A DNA stretch of 32,795 nt, from positions 1 to 32,795 of the forward strand of contig DASVTZ010000143.1 in assembly GCA_036387335.1 (NCBI GenBank), read 5' to 3'. Positions 7,186-16,515 of this stretch are shown piece by piece. The notes below the pieces were generated by a model that worked only from the letters and a program-made list of their open reading frames with translations, did not search any database and was not told where the DNA came from. A program made the translations under genes and the position numbers. The DNA is from Longimicrobium sp. GTDB lineage: Bacteria > Gemmatimonadota > Gemmatimonadetes > Longimicrobiales > Longimicrobiaceae. Within the stretch, counting starts at the first letter, position 1. Every line of letters starts with the position of its first letter.

Positions 7186-7989
7186 TCAGTCGAGCATCCC
7201 CTTGCGCGGCGACGACGGCACCGCGCGCTCGCGGCGCGGCATGCGGCCGGCCAGGAACGCCAGGCGCCCCGCCTCGGTGGCCAGCGCCATCGCGCGCGCC
7301 ATGCGCACCGGCTCCTGCGCCTCGGCGAGGGCGGTGTTCATCAGGATGCCGTCGACGCCCTGCTCCATCGTCACCGCCGCGTCGGACGCCGTGCCGACGC
7401 CCGCGTCCACGATCACCGGCACCTGCAGGCGCGCCTTGATGGTGCGGATGTTGTACGGATTCACCAGCCCCAGCCCGCTGCCGATGGGTGACGCCAGCGG
7501 CATCACCGCCGCGCAGCCTGCGTCTTCGAGACGAAGGGCGGTGATCAGGTCGTCGTTGGTGTACGCCAGGACCTTGAAGCCGTCCGCGACCAGCTCACGC
7601 GCGGCCCGGATGGTCGCGTCCGCGTCGGGCAGGAGCGTCTCCTGGTCGCCGATCACCTCCAGCTTCACCCAGTCGGTGAAGCCGGCGGCGCGCGCCAGGC
7701 GGGCGTAGCGCACCGCGTCCTCCGCCGTGTAGCAGCCGGCGGTGTTGGGAAGGAGGAGGAAGCGCTCCGGGTCCAGATGGAAGAGGACGCCTTCTTCTTT
7801 CGTGCGGTCCAGGTCCACGCGGCGCACGGCGACGGTCACCACCTCGGCGCCGGATGCCTCGATCGCCTGCACCATCTCGTCGTTGTTGCGGTACTTCCCC
7901 GTTCCCACCAGGAGGCGGGAGCGGAGCGGGCGGCCCGCGATCACGAGCGGCTCGTCCATCGTCTGCACGTCCAGCATTGCGGTCGCCAT
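7186..7989 (-). CDS. thiG: Thiazole synthase ThiG
   Basis: 267 residues. ThiG condenses 1-deoxy-D-xylulose 5-phosphate, dehydroglycine and the sulfur of ThiS-thiocarboxylate into the thiazole phosphate of thiamine. Recognisable are LLVGTGKYRNNDEM near the start, VTVAVRRVDL, the Schiff-base lysine in DWVKLEVIGD (K109), VMPLASPIGSGLGL and VIVDAGVGTASDA, all ThiG hallmarks on a (beta/alpha)8 barrel. Start at ATG 7989; M11 (MDEPLVIAGR) is an alternative. It follows thiS by 36 bp and precedes rsmB by 2 bp. No TPP-riboswitch-like fold is evident in the short gap 7990-8025. Confidence 0.97.
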   Translation of the reverse strand: MATAMLDVQTMDEPLVIAGRPLRSRLLVGTGKYRNNDEMVQAIEASGAEVVTVAVRRVDLDRTKEEGVLFHLDPERFLLLPNTAGCYTAEDAVRYARLARAAGFTDWVKLEVIGDQETLLPDADATIRAARELVADGFKVLAYTNDDLITALRLEDAGCAAVMPLASPIGSGLGLVNPYNIRTIKARLQVPVIVDAGVGTASDAAVTMEQGVDGILMNTALAEAQEPVRMARAMALATEAGRLAFLAGRMPRRERAVPSSPRKGMLD

Positions 7990-8025
7990 GTATCCCTTCC
8001 TTCCCGCCTGAAATGCGATTGGTCG

Positions 8026-8244
8026 TCAGCCCCCGCCGACGAAGTGTACCAGCTCGAAGCGGTCGCCGGGCTCCACCGGCGTCGCGTCCAGCGCTTCGCG
8101 GCGCAGGATGTCGCCGTTGCGCTCCACCACCACCATGCGCGGGTGGAGATCGAGGTGCTCCAGCAGCGCGGCGACGTGGAGCCCCGCGGGGACCTCGCGC
8201 TCGTCGCCGTTCACCTGGATCGAAACCGCCGTCATCGTCGTCAT
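8026..8244 (-). CDS. thiS: Sulfur carrier protein ThiS
   Basis: 72 residues, beta-grasp fold of the MoaD/ThiS class: VSIQVNGDEREVPAGLHVAALLEHL, VVVERNGDILRRE, GDRFELVHFVGGG. The C-terminal glycines (VGGG) are the site that is adenylated and converted to a thiocarboxylate. The ATG at 8242-8244 overlaps the thiE stop (ATGA). A second in-frame ATG three codons on (8235) is also possible. Its position between thiE and thiG fits a compact thiamine cluster. Confidence 0.93.
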   Translation of the reverse strand: MTTMTAVSIQVNGDEREVPAGLHVAALLEHLDLHPRMVVVERNGDILRREALDATPVEPGDRFELVHFVGGG

Positions 8245-8876
8245 CCCATCCACTCCTTCAGATAGCTGCGCACCGCCCGTGCCGGGCTCGGCGCGTCCCA
8301 CACGCCGCGGATGGCCGCGACGCCCCGCACCCCCGCCTCCCTGAGCTCCGCCACCCGCTCCGGCGTCACCCCGCCGATGGCGACGAGCGGGAGCCCCTTG
8401 AACCCCGCGAGCGCCCCTACCCCGATCCCCGCGCGCCCCGGATGCGACGCGGTCGCGTAGACGTTGCCCACCAGTACGAAGTCCGCGCCGCCCTCCCGCG
8501 CCTCGTCCACTTCGGGCGATGTGTGCACGGAGACGCCAACCATCCGCTCCGCACCTGCCAGCCTCCGCGCATCCGCCGCGGGGAGGCCGCGCTGTCCGAG
8601 CTGCACGCCGTCCGCGTCCACCGCGAGCGCCACGTCCACGCGATCGTTCACTAGGAGCAGGGCGCCGGCGTCGCGGGTCAGCGTGCGGAGCGCCTCCGCC
8701 CACCTGTACACCGCAAGCCCGTTCGCGGACGGCGCGCGCAGGTGGAGCACGATCGACGGGCCGCCTTCGGCCACCACTTCAGCGGCGGCGCGGAGGAAGT
8801 CCGGACGCGCGGCCGTGGCGTCGTCGGTGACGACGTGGAGGGGCGGAAGCTCAGCCCTCGGCGCCGAAGCGGTCAT
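8241..8876 (-). CDS. thiE: Thiamine phosphate synthase (ThiE/TenI family)
   Basis: 211 residues. ThiE joins HMP-pyrophosphate and thiazole phosphate to thiamine phosphate. Seen are LHVVTDDATA at the start, LLVNDRVDVALAVDADGVQLGQRGLP (phosphate/Mg site of the family), VGVSVHTSPEVDEAREGGADFVLVGNVYATASHPGR and VAIGGVTPERVAEL. The GVQLGQ and IGGV motifs are typical, but TenI-type homologues share them, so the exact activity is inferred mainly from adjacency to thiS and thiG. The start lies 26 bp inside the 3' end of fmt and the stop overlaps thiS. Confidence 0.88.
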   Translation of the reverse strand: MTASAPRAELPPLHVVTDDATAARPDFLRAAAEVVAEGGPSIVLHLRAPSANGLAVYRWAEALRTLTRDAGALLLVNDRVDVALAVDADGVQLGQRGLPAADARRLAGAERMVGVSVHTSPEVDEAREGGADFVLVGNVYATASHPGRAGIGVGALAGFKGLPLVAIGGVTPERVAELREAGVRGVAAIRGVWDAPSPARAVRSYLKEWMG

Positions 8877-9786
8877 CCACCGACACGCCGCGCCCGCGCA
8901 CCCACTCGCCGGCGGCCATGCGCCGCTTCCCCGGCGGCTGCACCTCGCGCACGAGGACGGCGCCCTCCCCGCAGGCGACGAGCACGCCGTCTTCGCCCAC
9001 CGCCATCACCCGCCCCGGCTCTCCCGTGCCGCCGCTGGCGCGCGGGCGAAAGAGCTTCACCGCACCGCGCGCGCCGTGCGGGGTCCACGCGCCCGGCACC
9101 TCGTCCATCGCGCGGACGTGCAGCGACACGCGCTCGGCGGAGAGCGTCCAGTCGATGCGCGCCGTCACGCGGTCGATCTTGGGGGCAAAGGTGGCGCGCG
9201 AGTGATCCTGCACCTCCTCGACGGCCTGGCCGCTCTCCATCAGCGCCAGCGCCTCCACCACCGCCTCGGCCCCGACCGCCGACAGCCGCTCCGCCAGCTC
9301 GCTCGCGGAGTCGTCGGCCAGGATCGGCTCCTCAACGCGGAGGATCATGGGACCGGAATCGAGTCCCGCCTCCATGCGCATGATGGTGACGCCCGTCGTC
9401 TGGTAACCGCGCGCCACCGCCCACTGGATGGGCGCCGCGCCGCGCAGCTCGGGGAGGAGCGACGCGTGGATGTTGATGGAGCCCATCGGCGGCAGCTCCA
9501 GCACCTCCGGCTTCAAGATCTGCCCGTACGCCACGACCACGGAGAGCTCGGGCTCCAGCGCCCTGGCCTGCGCCATGAACTCGTCGCCGCGGGCGCGCTC
9601 CGGCTGCAGGACGGGGACGCCCATCTCCATCGCCTCGCGCTTGACGGCGCTCATGGCGATCCCCCTTCCCCGCCCCGCCGGCCGGTCCGGCTGGGTGACG
9701 ACGCCCACCACGTCGTGCCCCTCGTCCGCGATGGCGCGCAGCGGGGTCACGGCGAACTCGGGCGTTCCCCAGAAGAGGATCCTCAC
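8851..9786 (-). CDS. fmt: Methionyl-tRNA formyltransferase
   Basis: 311 residues from a GTG at 9784-9786 that overlaps the def stop (GTGA). Fmt formylates initiator Met-tRNA. The N-terminal domain carries MRILFWGTPEFA (GTG read as Met), the SLLP motif INIHASLLPELRGAAPIQWA with N105 and H107, and D143 in EAGLDSGPM; these match the catalytic Asn-His-Asp of the family. The C-terminal OB-fold-like domain follows from about residue 205 (KIDRVTARIDWTLSAE). Longer upstream readings are shadows of def. It forms the usual def-fmt pair, so formylation and deformylation genes are co-expressed. Confidence 0.97.
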   Translation of the reverse strand: MRILFWGTPEFAVTPLRAIADEGHDVVGVVTQPDRPAGRGRGIAMSAVKREAMEMGVPVLQPERARGDEFMAQARALEPELSVVVAYGQILKPEVLELPPMGSINIHASLLPELRGAAPIQWAVARGYQTTGVTIMRMEAGLDSGPMILRVEEPILADDSASELAERLSAVGAEAVVEALALMESGQAVEEVQDHSRATFAPKIDRVTARIDWTLSAERVSLHVRAMDEVPGAWTPHGARGAVKLFRPRASGGTGEPGRVMAVGEDGVLVACGEGAVLVREVQPPGKRRMAAGEWVRGRGVSVDDRFGAEG

Positions 9787-10286
9787 GATTCCTGCTTGCG
9801 GTACTTCTTGACGAGCATGTTGCGCTTCAGCGGCGACAGGCGGTCCAGGAAGAGGATGCCGTCCAGGTGGTCGATCTCGTGCTGGAGGCAGCGCGCGAGC
9901 ATCCCGTCCGCCTCGATGCGCACCGCGTTCCCCTTGGGATCGACGCCTTCCACCACCACGGTCGCCGGCCGCTCCACCGCGGCGGAGATGTTGGGGATGC
10001 TGAGGCACCCCTCCTCCCCCTTCTCCCGTGCCTTCCCGGACTCCACGACGCGCGGGTTGAGGAGGGCGAACGGCTCCTCCCCCTCCTCGTTGACGTGCAC
10101 GACGATGAGCCGGCGGGAGATCCCCACCTGCGGCGCGGCGAGGCCGATGCCGTGCGCGTCGTACATCGTCTCGAACATGTCTTCGATGAGGCGGTCCAGC
10201 TCGGGGTCGTCGCCGCTGAACTCGATCTCGTCGGCGCGGCGGCGCAGGACCTCGGCGCCGAGCGTCTCGATCTTCAGAATCGCCAT
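9783..10286 (-). CDS. def: Peptide deformylase
   Basis: 167 residues with all three deformylase motifs: motif 1 HGIGLAAPQVG (45-55), motif 2 EEGCLSIP with the metal-ligand cysteine C94, and motif 3 QHEIDHLDG with metal ligands H136 and H140 and catalytic E137. It removes the N-formyl group from nascent proteins. The C-terminal extension (LSPLKRNMLVKKYRKQES) is basic, as in ribosome-associated deformylases. It lies 7 bp downstream of yajC and overlaps fmt. Confidence 0.97.
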   Translation of the reverse strand: MAILKIETLGAEVLRRRADEIEFSGDDPELDRLIEDMFETMYDAHGIGLAAPQVGISRRLIVVHVNEEGEEPFALLNPRVVESGKAREKGEEGCLSIPNISAAVERPATVVVEGVDPKGNAVRIEADGMLARCLQHEIDHLDGILFLDRLSPLKRNMLVKKYRKQES

Positions 10287-10293
10287 CGCTCGT

Positions 10294-10602
10294 CTACTTG
10301 GCGTCGGCCGGGGCGGTGGCCTTGCGCTGGATGCGCGCCTTTTCCACCACCACCGTCGAGGTACCGGTTCGCAGCGTCACCTGGTCGCCCTTGATCGCCA
10401 CCACGTCGCCGATCAGCCCCCCCGCGGTCACCACCTGGTCGCCCTTCTGGAGCGACGAGATCAGCTCCTGGTGCTGCTTCATCTGCCGCTTCTGCGGGAC
10501 GAAGAGGATGAAGTAAAAGATCGCGAGCATCGCCACGATGGGCAGGAAGCTCACGAACGGGCTCTGGGATGTCGCGGCCTGGGCCAGGATGAGGGAAGGC
10601 AT
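10294..10602 (-). CDS. yajC: Preprotein translocase subunit YajC
   Basis: 102 residues. One membrane helix at about 17-35 (FVSFLPIVAMLAIFYFILF) is followed by the conserved PQKRQMKQHQELISSLQKGDQVVTAGGLIGDV and a small cytoplasmic beta domain. YajC associates with SecDF and SecYEG. The secD and secF genes that often follow it are absent; def follows instead. Upstream lies tgt, the classical partner, but the two are separated by the family R repeat (10626-10722). Confidence 0.95.
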   Translation of the reverse strand: MPSLILAQAATSQSPFVSFLPIVAMLAIFYFILFVPQKRQMKQHQELISSLQKGDQVVTAGGLIGDVVAIKGDQVTLRTGTSTVVVEKARIQRKATAPADAK

Positions 10603-10625
10603 ATGGGTTCAGTTCGGTGTTGGGC

Positions 10626-12372
<1,747 letters not shown>

Positions 12373-13535
12373 ATGAAGGCGACGATTTCCGCTTCGGTGC
12401 TCTGCGAACAGCGTGTGGGCTCTGCACGGCGCTTGGGTGCGGCGCTCATGGTCGCTCTAGGCGCATGCGGGCCGGCTGAGGACGGAGCCACGATGCCGGA
12501 AACCGATCCGCGCGTGGTGTGGTCCGTCGCGATTCCCGCGCCGGGGAACGGCACCCCGATCGCGACGGACGACCGCGTCGTGATCGCGGGCGACTCCGGG
12601 CTCGCGGCGTACGACGCGCGGGGCGGCACTCTGCTCTGGCGCACGCCGGTACGGGTCGCGGGGGCAAACCGCGGGCTGGTTCTACACGGAGCCCGCCTCT
12701 TCTCGGCCGCGGTGGGTGGTGCGCGGGCGTACGACATGGCGACCGGCGCCCTGCTCTGGGAGCGCCTGATGCCGCAGGACGCCGCGCTGGATGCCACGGA
12801 TGCCGCCGCCGACGAGAAGGCGCTCTACATAGGCACACGCGATCTCCGGGTGCTCGCCCTTGACCGCGAGTCGGGCCAGCCGCTGTGGGACGTCCGCGTC
12901 CCGCGCGCTGACTGGCATGCGTCCAGCCGCCAGAGCGTGGCGGGGATCGTTACCTCGGGCGACACTGTGTATGCCGCAGTGAACCGTGACCTGACTGTGG
13001 GAGCTTTCGAGTCGGCGGTTGTATTGATTGCGTTCGACCGCTCCACCGGCCGCGAGCTCTGGCGGTACCAGACGGAGGGAAGGAGACCGGCACGGACGCG
13101 GCGCCCGCACTCGCTGGTTCGATGCTGGTGGCGGGCGGCGCCCGCGATGGGCATTCCGTCGCGGTCGACCGGTTTACACGACGCGAGGTGTGGCGGCGTG
13201 ACCTGTACGGCTTCGTGTGGGAAACACCCGCGGTGCAGGGCGGCCGTATCTTCCTGGGCACGCAAGCGGCCCGCCTCTACGCTTTGGATTCGTCGACGGG
13301 CCAGAGCGTCTGGGAAAGGGCGCTGGAGGGTGGCTCCACCTATCAGGCGGTCTGCGGGGACAAATTGGTCGTGGAGAATACCGCGGTGGAGTTGTTCGAC
13401 GCCGCAACGGGTAAGAGGTCGGGCCGGAAAATCGGTCTTGCGCCCGACGACTTCGTGAGTTCCGGAATCGCGGTATCCGGCAACCGCGCCTTCTTCGCCG
13501 GTGAGCGAAAGCTTTACGCAATCCGCTGCGACTGA
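12373..13535 (+). pseudogene. PQQ-like beta-propeller lipoprotein, split by a frameshift
   Basis: The first part reads from ATG 12373 with a basic region, a short hydrophobic stretch and a lipobox ending at C32 (MVALGAC), so an outer- or inner-membrane lipoprotein is expected. Propeller blades follow with recurring patterns: AYDARGGTLLWRTPV, AYDMATGALLWERLM, ALDRESGQPLWDVRV, AFDRSTGRELWRYQT. After 13077 the blade pattern jumps to the next frame (KETGTDAAPALAGSMLVAGG, ALDSSTGQSVWERAL) and ends in a TGA at 13533-13535. One missing base near the G/A run at 13075-13083 restores a 387-residue protein. It may be a real disruption or a sequencing error. Function is not known; the fold resembles BamB or PQQ-like proteins. 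Confidence 0.8.
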
Positions 13536-13556
13536 CGAAGGTTTTCACGGACAGGG

Positions 13557-13594
13557 CGGGGGTGGTGCACCGGAGTTTGGATGCACCGCCCCCG
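13557..13594 (+). terminator. Hairpin terminator after the propeller gene
   Basis: Stem CGGGGGTGGTGCA (13557-13569) pairs with TGCACCGCCCCCG (13582-13594), with one G-T wobble and a 12-nt loop. TTTCGTT follows. It lies 22 bp after the stop at 13535, in the right place to end plus-strand transcription. Confidence 0.7.
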
Positions 13595-13721
13595 TTTCGT
13601 TGTGGCGCGAAGTGGATAAAAAGCATCAAACCGGGATAGATACGGACGCGGGGGACCGCGCTGGCAGAGAAAATCCTCTGCTGTTCTATCTGTGGCTCTG
13701 CGTGAGATCGCCCTTGCCATA

Positions 13722-13761
13722 CAGCAGCATCGCGTCGCCGGACTAGAAGTAGTGGTACGGG
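13722..13761 (-). pseudogene. Relic of the queA 3' end
   Basis: Bases 13722-13740 (CAGCAGCATCGCGTCGCCG) are identical to 18748-18766, the last codons of queA. The next 21 bases match queA at about 16 positions. On the minus strand it would read YHYF-stop-SGDAMLL against que[14 protein letters not shown]. Orientation and frame are those of queA, and a TAG interrupts it. Similarity ends at about 13761 and just before 13722. It lies in the 13536-13870 gap, which otherwise holds a terminator and a weak family E fragment (about 13665-13705). Confidence 0.7.
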
Positions 13762-13870
13762 ATTCAGGTTCGGAACGGCGTGAGAGCCCCCGGCGGGCTC
13801 CGAAACGTCACATCCCCGCCCCGCGCGATGGCGGGCCGAGGATGCCGAACGTGGAACGCAGGAGCGGTGC

Positions 13871-15733
13871 TCAGCGGGACGCGGCGCGCGACCCGAGCCA
13901 GCTTTCCCGAAGTGCGCGCATCGCCGGGGTGACCGGAAGCCCGGCGCTCTCGCGCGTGACCACCTCGACGGATGGGTTCGCGACCAGGGTGACGGGTACC
14001 GTGAAGCGCATCCCCCGGCCGGACACCTCCATCCGGACCACCTCTCCCGGGCGGCGCCGGGCGAGGATCGCATGGAGCGCCGCGGCGGTCGCGGTCGGCT
14101 CGCCATCCACGCTGTGGATCAGGTCGCCCCCCGTGATCCCGGCCTGAAAGAGCGACCCGTTCTCCTTGGGACCGTTGACGTACACCGCCCCCGGATCGTC
14201 TTCCACCACGGCGCCCAGGTAAACCTTGTCGGCGGCTTTGCGGCGCAGCACCAGGCCCGCCGGCTCCAGGAGGGCGGCGAAGTCGGGCACCTCCCGGCCC
14301 TCCACGTACCGCGCAAAGAACTCGTTGGCGAAGCGCGGGTCACGGGTGACCTCGCCCAGGACGCGGCGCAGCTCCGCGTTCGTGTACGGCCGCTCGGGTG
14401 AGAGCTCCGGAGTCTGGAAGCGGCCGTATTCGCGCCACATCGCGCGCATGTAGTCGTCCAGCGTGAGCCGGTAGCGGGAGCGCAGGTTGAGGTCGAGCGC
14501 GACGGCCAGGGTGTGTCCCCACAGGTAATACGAGACGGACTGGTTCTGGCGGTTCGTCTGGTCCAGCGACAAGGCGCCGTCGGTCAGCGGCGCGTCCAGC
14601 CCCGCCTCCGCCGCGCTATGGTGCGCGCGTCCCGGCGCGTTCGTCACGGCCTCGATGTCCGCGCTGATCAATTCGGTGTACTCGGCGTCCGAGTAGTACC
14701 CGGCACGCCGCACCACCAGGTAGCCGTAGTACCGGGTAAAGCCCTCCACGAACCAGAGTTCCGGGGACTGGTTCTGCGCTTCGAAGTTGAACGGCTCCAG
14801 CGAGCGCGGGCGCAGCCGCTCCCCGTTCCAGGAGTGGAAGAGCTCGTGCGCCAGGGGGGCGAGGTTGGACACCCGGTCCGCGCGGCTCACCAGCGACTTG
14901 CGCGACGTCAGCACGGTGGAGTTCCGGTGCTCCATCGCGTCGCCCGACGCCCAGGGGAGATAGTCGGCCAGCAGGGTATACGTTCCCCCTTCGTACGCGG
15001 GCGGGGCGCCCCAGATGGCCAGCTCCTCGCCGACCACCTTTTGGGCCATCGCGGCGAAGCTGTCGACCTCGGCCTCGCCCGCCGTGTGGTGGACGGCGAG
15101 CCGCCAGGTCACCGTGTCCGCTCCGCGGCCGGTCCGCCAGCTCCGCAGCGAGGTCGGGCCGGCCTCCAGCGGGGAGTCCATGAACCACGCCAGGTTGGGC
15201 GCCGTGAACACGGCCGGATTCGCGGTGGGGAACAGCTGCGTCGTGATTCGCCATCCTGGGCGGGGATGCACGGTGAGCCGGATCGGTGCCGCTTCCATCC
15301 CGCGCGCCCAGATGAAGACCGAGGGGGGGTTCAGGTGCGCATGCGAGCGGTCGATGGCGGCATACGTGCCGTCGACACGGTCGCCCCAGAGCGCGTAGGT
15401 CAGACGAACGGTGCCATCGTGCCCCGCCACCACCCAACCATTGGTGGCGGTCCGCTGAACGGCAAGCGGCCGCCCGCGTCCGTCGGCCGCGCTGACGTCG
15501 AACACGCTTTTCGCGAACTCGTGAAGGGCGTACCGGCCCGGCGAGGAGCGGCTCATCCTCGCCTGGAGCGGCTCGGATGCCGCCAAGCCGCGGAACGTCG
15601 CCGTGACGCTCACCTCATGGTGCTCCGCCCGGGGGAAGCGGAGCTCGTACTCCACGGCTCGCGCCTGCGCGCCCAGCGGTGCCACGGACAGCAGCCCGGC
15701 GACGCCGAGCAGCCGTGTGATCACTAGCCTCAT
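13871..15733 (-). CDS. Secreted M61-family metallopeptidase with PDZ domain
   Basis: 620 residues. A signal peptide (MRLVITRLLGVAGLLSVAPL, cleavage near AQA) is followed by a beta-rich N-terminal domain. The gluzincin core has H296-E-L-F-H300 and the glutamate ligand E330 in ELWFVEGFTRYYG; the HELFHSWNGERLRP context is the M61 (glycyl aminopeptidase-like) signature. A PDZ-like domain lies near the C-terminus (LGAVVEDDPGAVYVNGP, AGITGGDLIHSVDGEP). Of several in-frame ATGs, the one at 15733 lies 6 nt after GGAG and directly begins the signal peptide; an ATG at 15775 is possible but lacks a clear site. The promoter lies on the palindromic operator at 15911-15945, shared with blaI on the other strand, so BlaI control is likely. 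Confidence 0.9.
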   Translation of the reverse strand: MRLVITRLLGVAGLLSVAPLGAQARAVEYELRFPRAEHHEVSVTATFRGLAASEPLQARMSRSSPGRYALHEFAKSVFDVSAADGRGRPLAVQRTATNGWVVAGHDGTVRLTYALWGDRVDGTYAAIDRSHAHLNPPSVFIWARGMEAAPIRLTVHPRPGWRITTQLFPTANPAVFTAPNLAWFMDSPLEAGPTSLRSWRTGRGADTVTWRLAVHHTAGEAEVDSFAAMAQKVVGEELAIWGAPPAYEGGTYTLLADYLPWASGDAMEHRNSTVLTSRKSLVSRADRVSNLAPLAHELFHSWNGERLRPRSLEPFNFEAQNQSPELWFVEGFTRYYGYLVVRRAGYYSDAEYTELISADIEAVTNAPGRAHHSAAEAGLDAPLTDGALSLDQTNRQNQSVSYYLWGHTLAVALDLNLRSRYRLTLDDYMRAMWREYGRFQTPELSPERPYTNAELRRVLGEVTRDPRFANEFFARYVEGREVPDFAALLEPAGLVLRRKAADKVYLGAVVEDDPGAVYVNGPKENGSLFQAGITGGDLIHSVDGEPTATAAALHAILARRRPGEVVRMEVSGRGMRFTVPVTLVANPSVEVVTRESAGLPVTPAMRALRESWLGSRAASR

Positions 15734-15906
15734 CATCATCTCCAGCGAGGGGTGAAGGGCCGAACCGTTGTTCATCCGCCCTGGCGAGAACGCCCGGCCG
15801 GAGCCACGCGAGCCCGGCCCCGATGGCGTCGTACGGCGCCGTGGACACGAGCATCCGGCGGGGATTCTCCATTTGCCTGCCAGCCTCCGCCGGCGCGACT
15901 TCCCCC

Positions 15907-15935
15907 AATATGAAAATGCATTGACACTATGTCAA
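15907..15935 (-). promoter_or_regulatory. Putative promoter of the M61 gene embedded in an operator
   Basis: On the minus strand TTGACA (15935-15930) is followed after exactly 17 bp by CATATT (15912-15907), a good -35 and a 4/6 -10. The -35 is the right half of the palindrome at 15911-15945, so repressor binding would cover the promoter. Confidence 0.55.
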
Positions 15936-15945
15936 TGCATTTTCA
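15911..15945. promoter_or_regulatory. 35-bp perfect palindrome, probable BlaI-family operator O1
   Basis: Arms TGAAAATGCATTGACA (15911-15926) and its exact reverse complement (15930-15945) surround CTA. The core is TTGACA-N3-TGTCAA. BlaI/MecI-type winged-helix repressors bind dyads with ACA-N-TGT cores. The site lies between the divergent M61 and blaI genes and is AT-rich against the background, as expected for a regulatory site. Confidence 0.75.
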
Positions 15946-16052
15946 CTCCAGAGTGACATGTACAGGGGCTAACCGCCCCCGCGCCGCCTCACCCGGCCCC
16001 TACTCCAACATGTCCGTCACTCTGGACGGGGGTGGGGGCAGGTGTTATCCTG

Positions 16053-16067
16053 TTGACAGGATGTCAA
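16053..16067. promoter_or_regulatory. Second operator O2 upstream of blaI
   Basis: TTGACA (16053-16058), GGA, TGTCAA (16062-16067) repeats the core of O1 with the same 3-bp spacing. Its left half would also serve as a -35 box for blaI, whose proposed ATG is at 16094. This is the usual layout of an autoregulated BlaI gene. Confidence 0.72.
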
Positions 16068-16093
16068 TCCATCAACACCATCCACTCCCCTCG

Positions 16094-16483
16094 ATGCCCC
16101 CCCCTGTTTCAGAGCTTGGCCGCCGCGAGCGGCAGATCATGGATGCGCTGTTCCGGCGGGGTCAGGCGACGGCGGCGGAGGTGCTCGCCGATCTGCCCGA
16201 CGCGCCGAGCAATGCCGCGGTCCGCGGGATGCTCCGCCACCTGGAGGACAAGGGATACGTGCGGCACGAGCAGGACGGACCGCGGTACGTGTTCTTTCCA
16301 GCGGTGGAGCGCGACGGGGAGAGCCGATCGGCGCTCGCGCACGTGCTCAAGACGTTCTTTGGCGACTCGCGCGAGAACGCCATGGCCGCGCTGCTCGGAA
16401 TGGGCGAATCGGAGATCTCCGACGAGGAGCACCAGCGCCTCTCCCGGCTACTCGACCAGGCACGCAAGCCGGGCCGCGGCTAG
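16094..16483 (+). CDS. BlaI/MecI/CopY-family transcriptional repressor
   Basis: 129 residues, the normal length for BlaI. The N-terminal winged helix reads ELGRRERQIMDALFRRGQATAAEVLADLPDAPSNAAVRGMLRHLEDKGYVRHEQDGPRYVFFPAV in pieces, with the conserved NAAVRGMLRHLEDKGYV helix-turn-helix and wing. The C-terminal helices (SALAHVLKTFFGDSRENAMAALL) form the dimerisation part that partner proteases cut. The frame is open from 15929, but an ATG at 16061 lies inside operator O2, so I choose 16094. There is no Shine-Dalgarno sequence before it, so it may be leaderless. It precedes the M56 peptidase by 32 bp, the blaI-blaR1 arrangement. Confidence 0.9.
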   Translation: MPPPVSELGRRERQIMDALFRRGQATAAEVLADLPDAPSNAAVRGMLRHLEDKGYVRHEQDGPRYVFFPAVERDGESRSALAHVLKTFFGDSRENAMAALLGMGESEISDEEHQRLSRLLDQARKPGRG

Positions 16484-16515
16484 CACGCACCCGCCCCCAC
16501 AGCACCCCCCCCGCC

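Noticed and set aside
7990-8025. TPP riboswitch before the thiamine genes
   Set aside because: The gaps around thiE, thiS and thiG are at most 36 bp or overlapping, too short for a THI-box, and no THI-box core was seen upstream.
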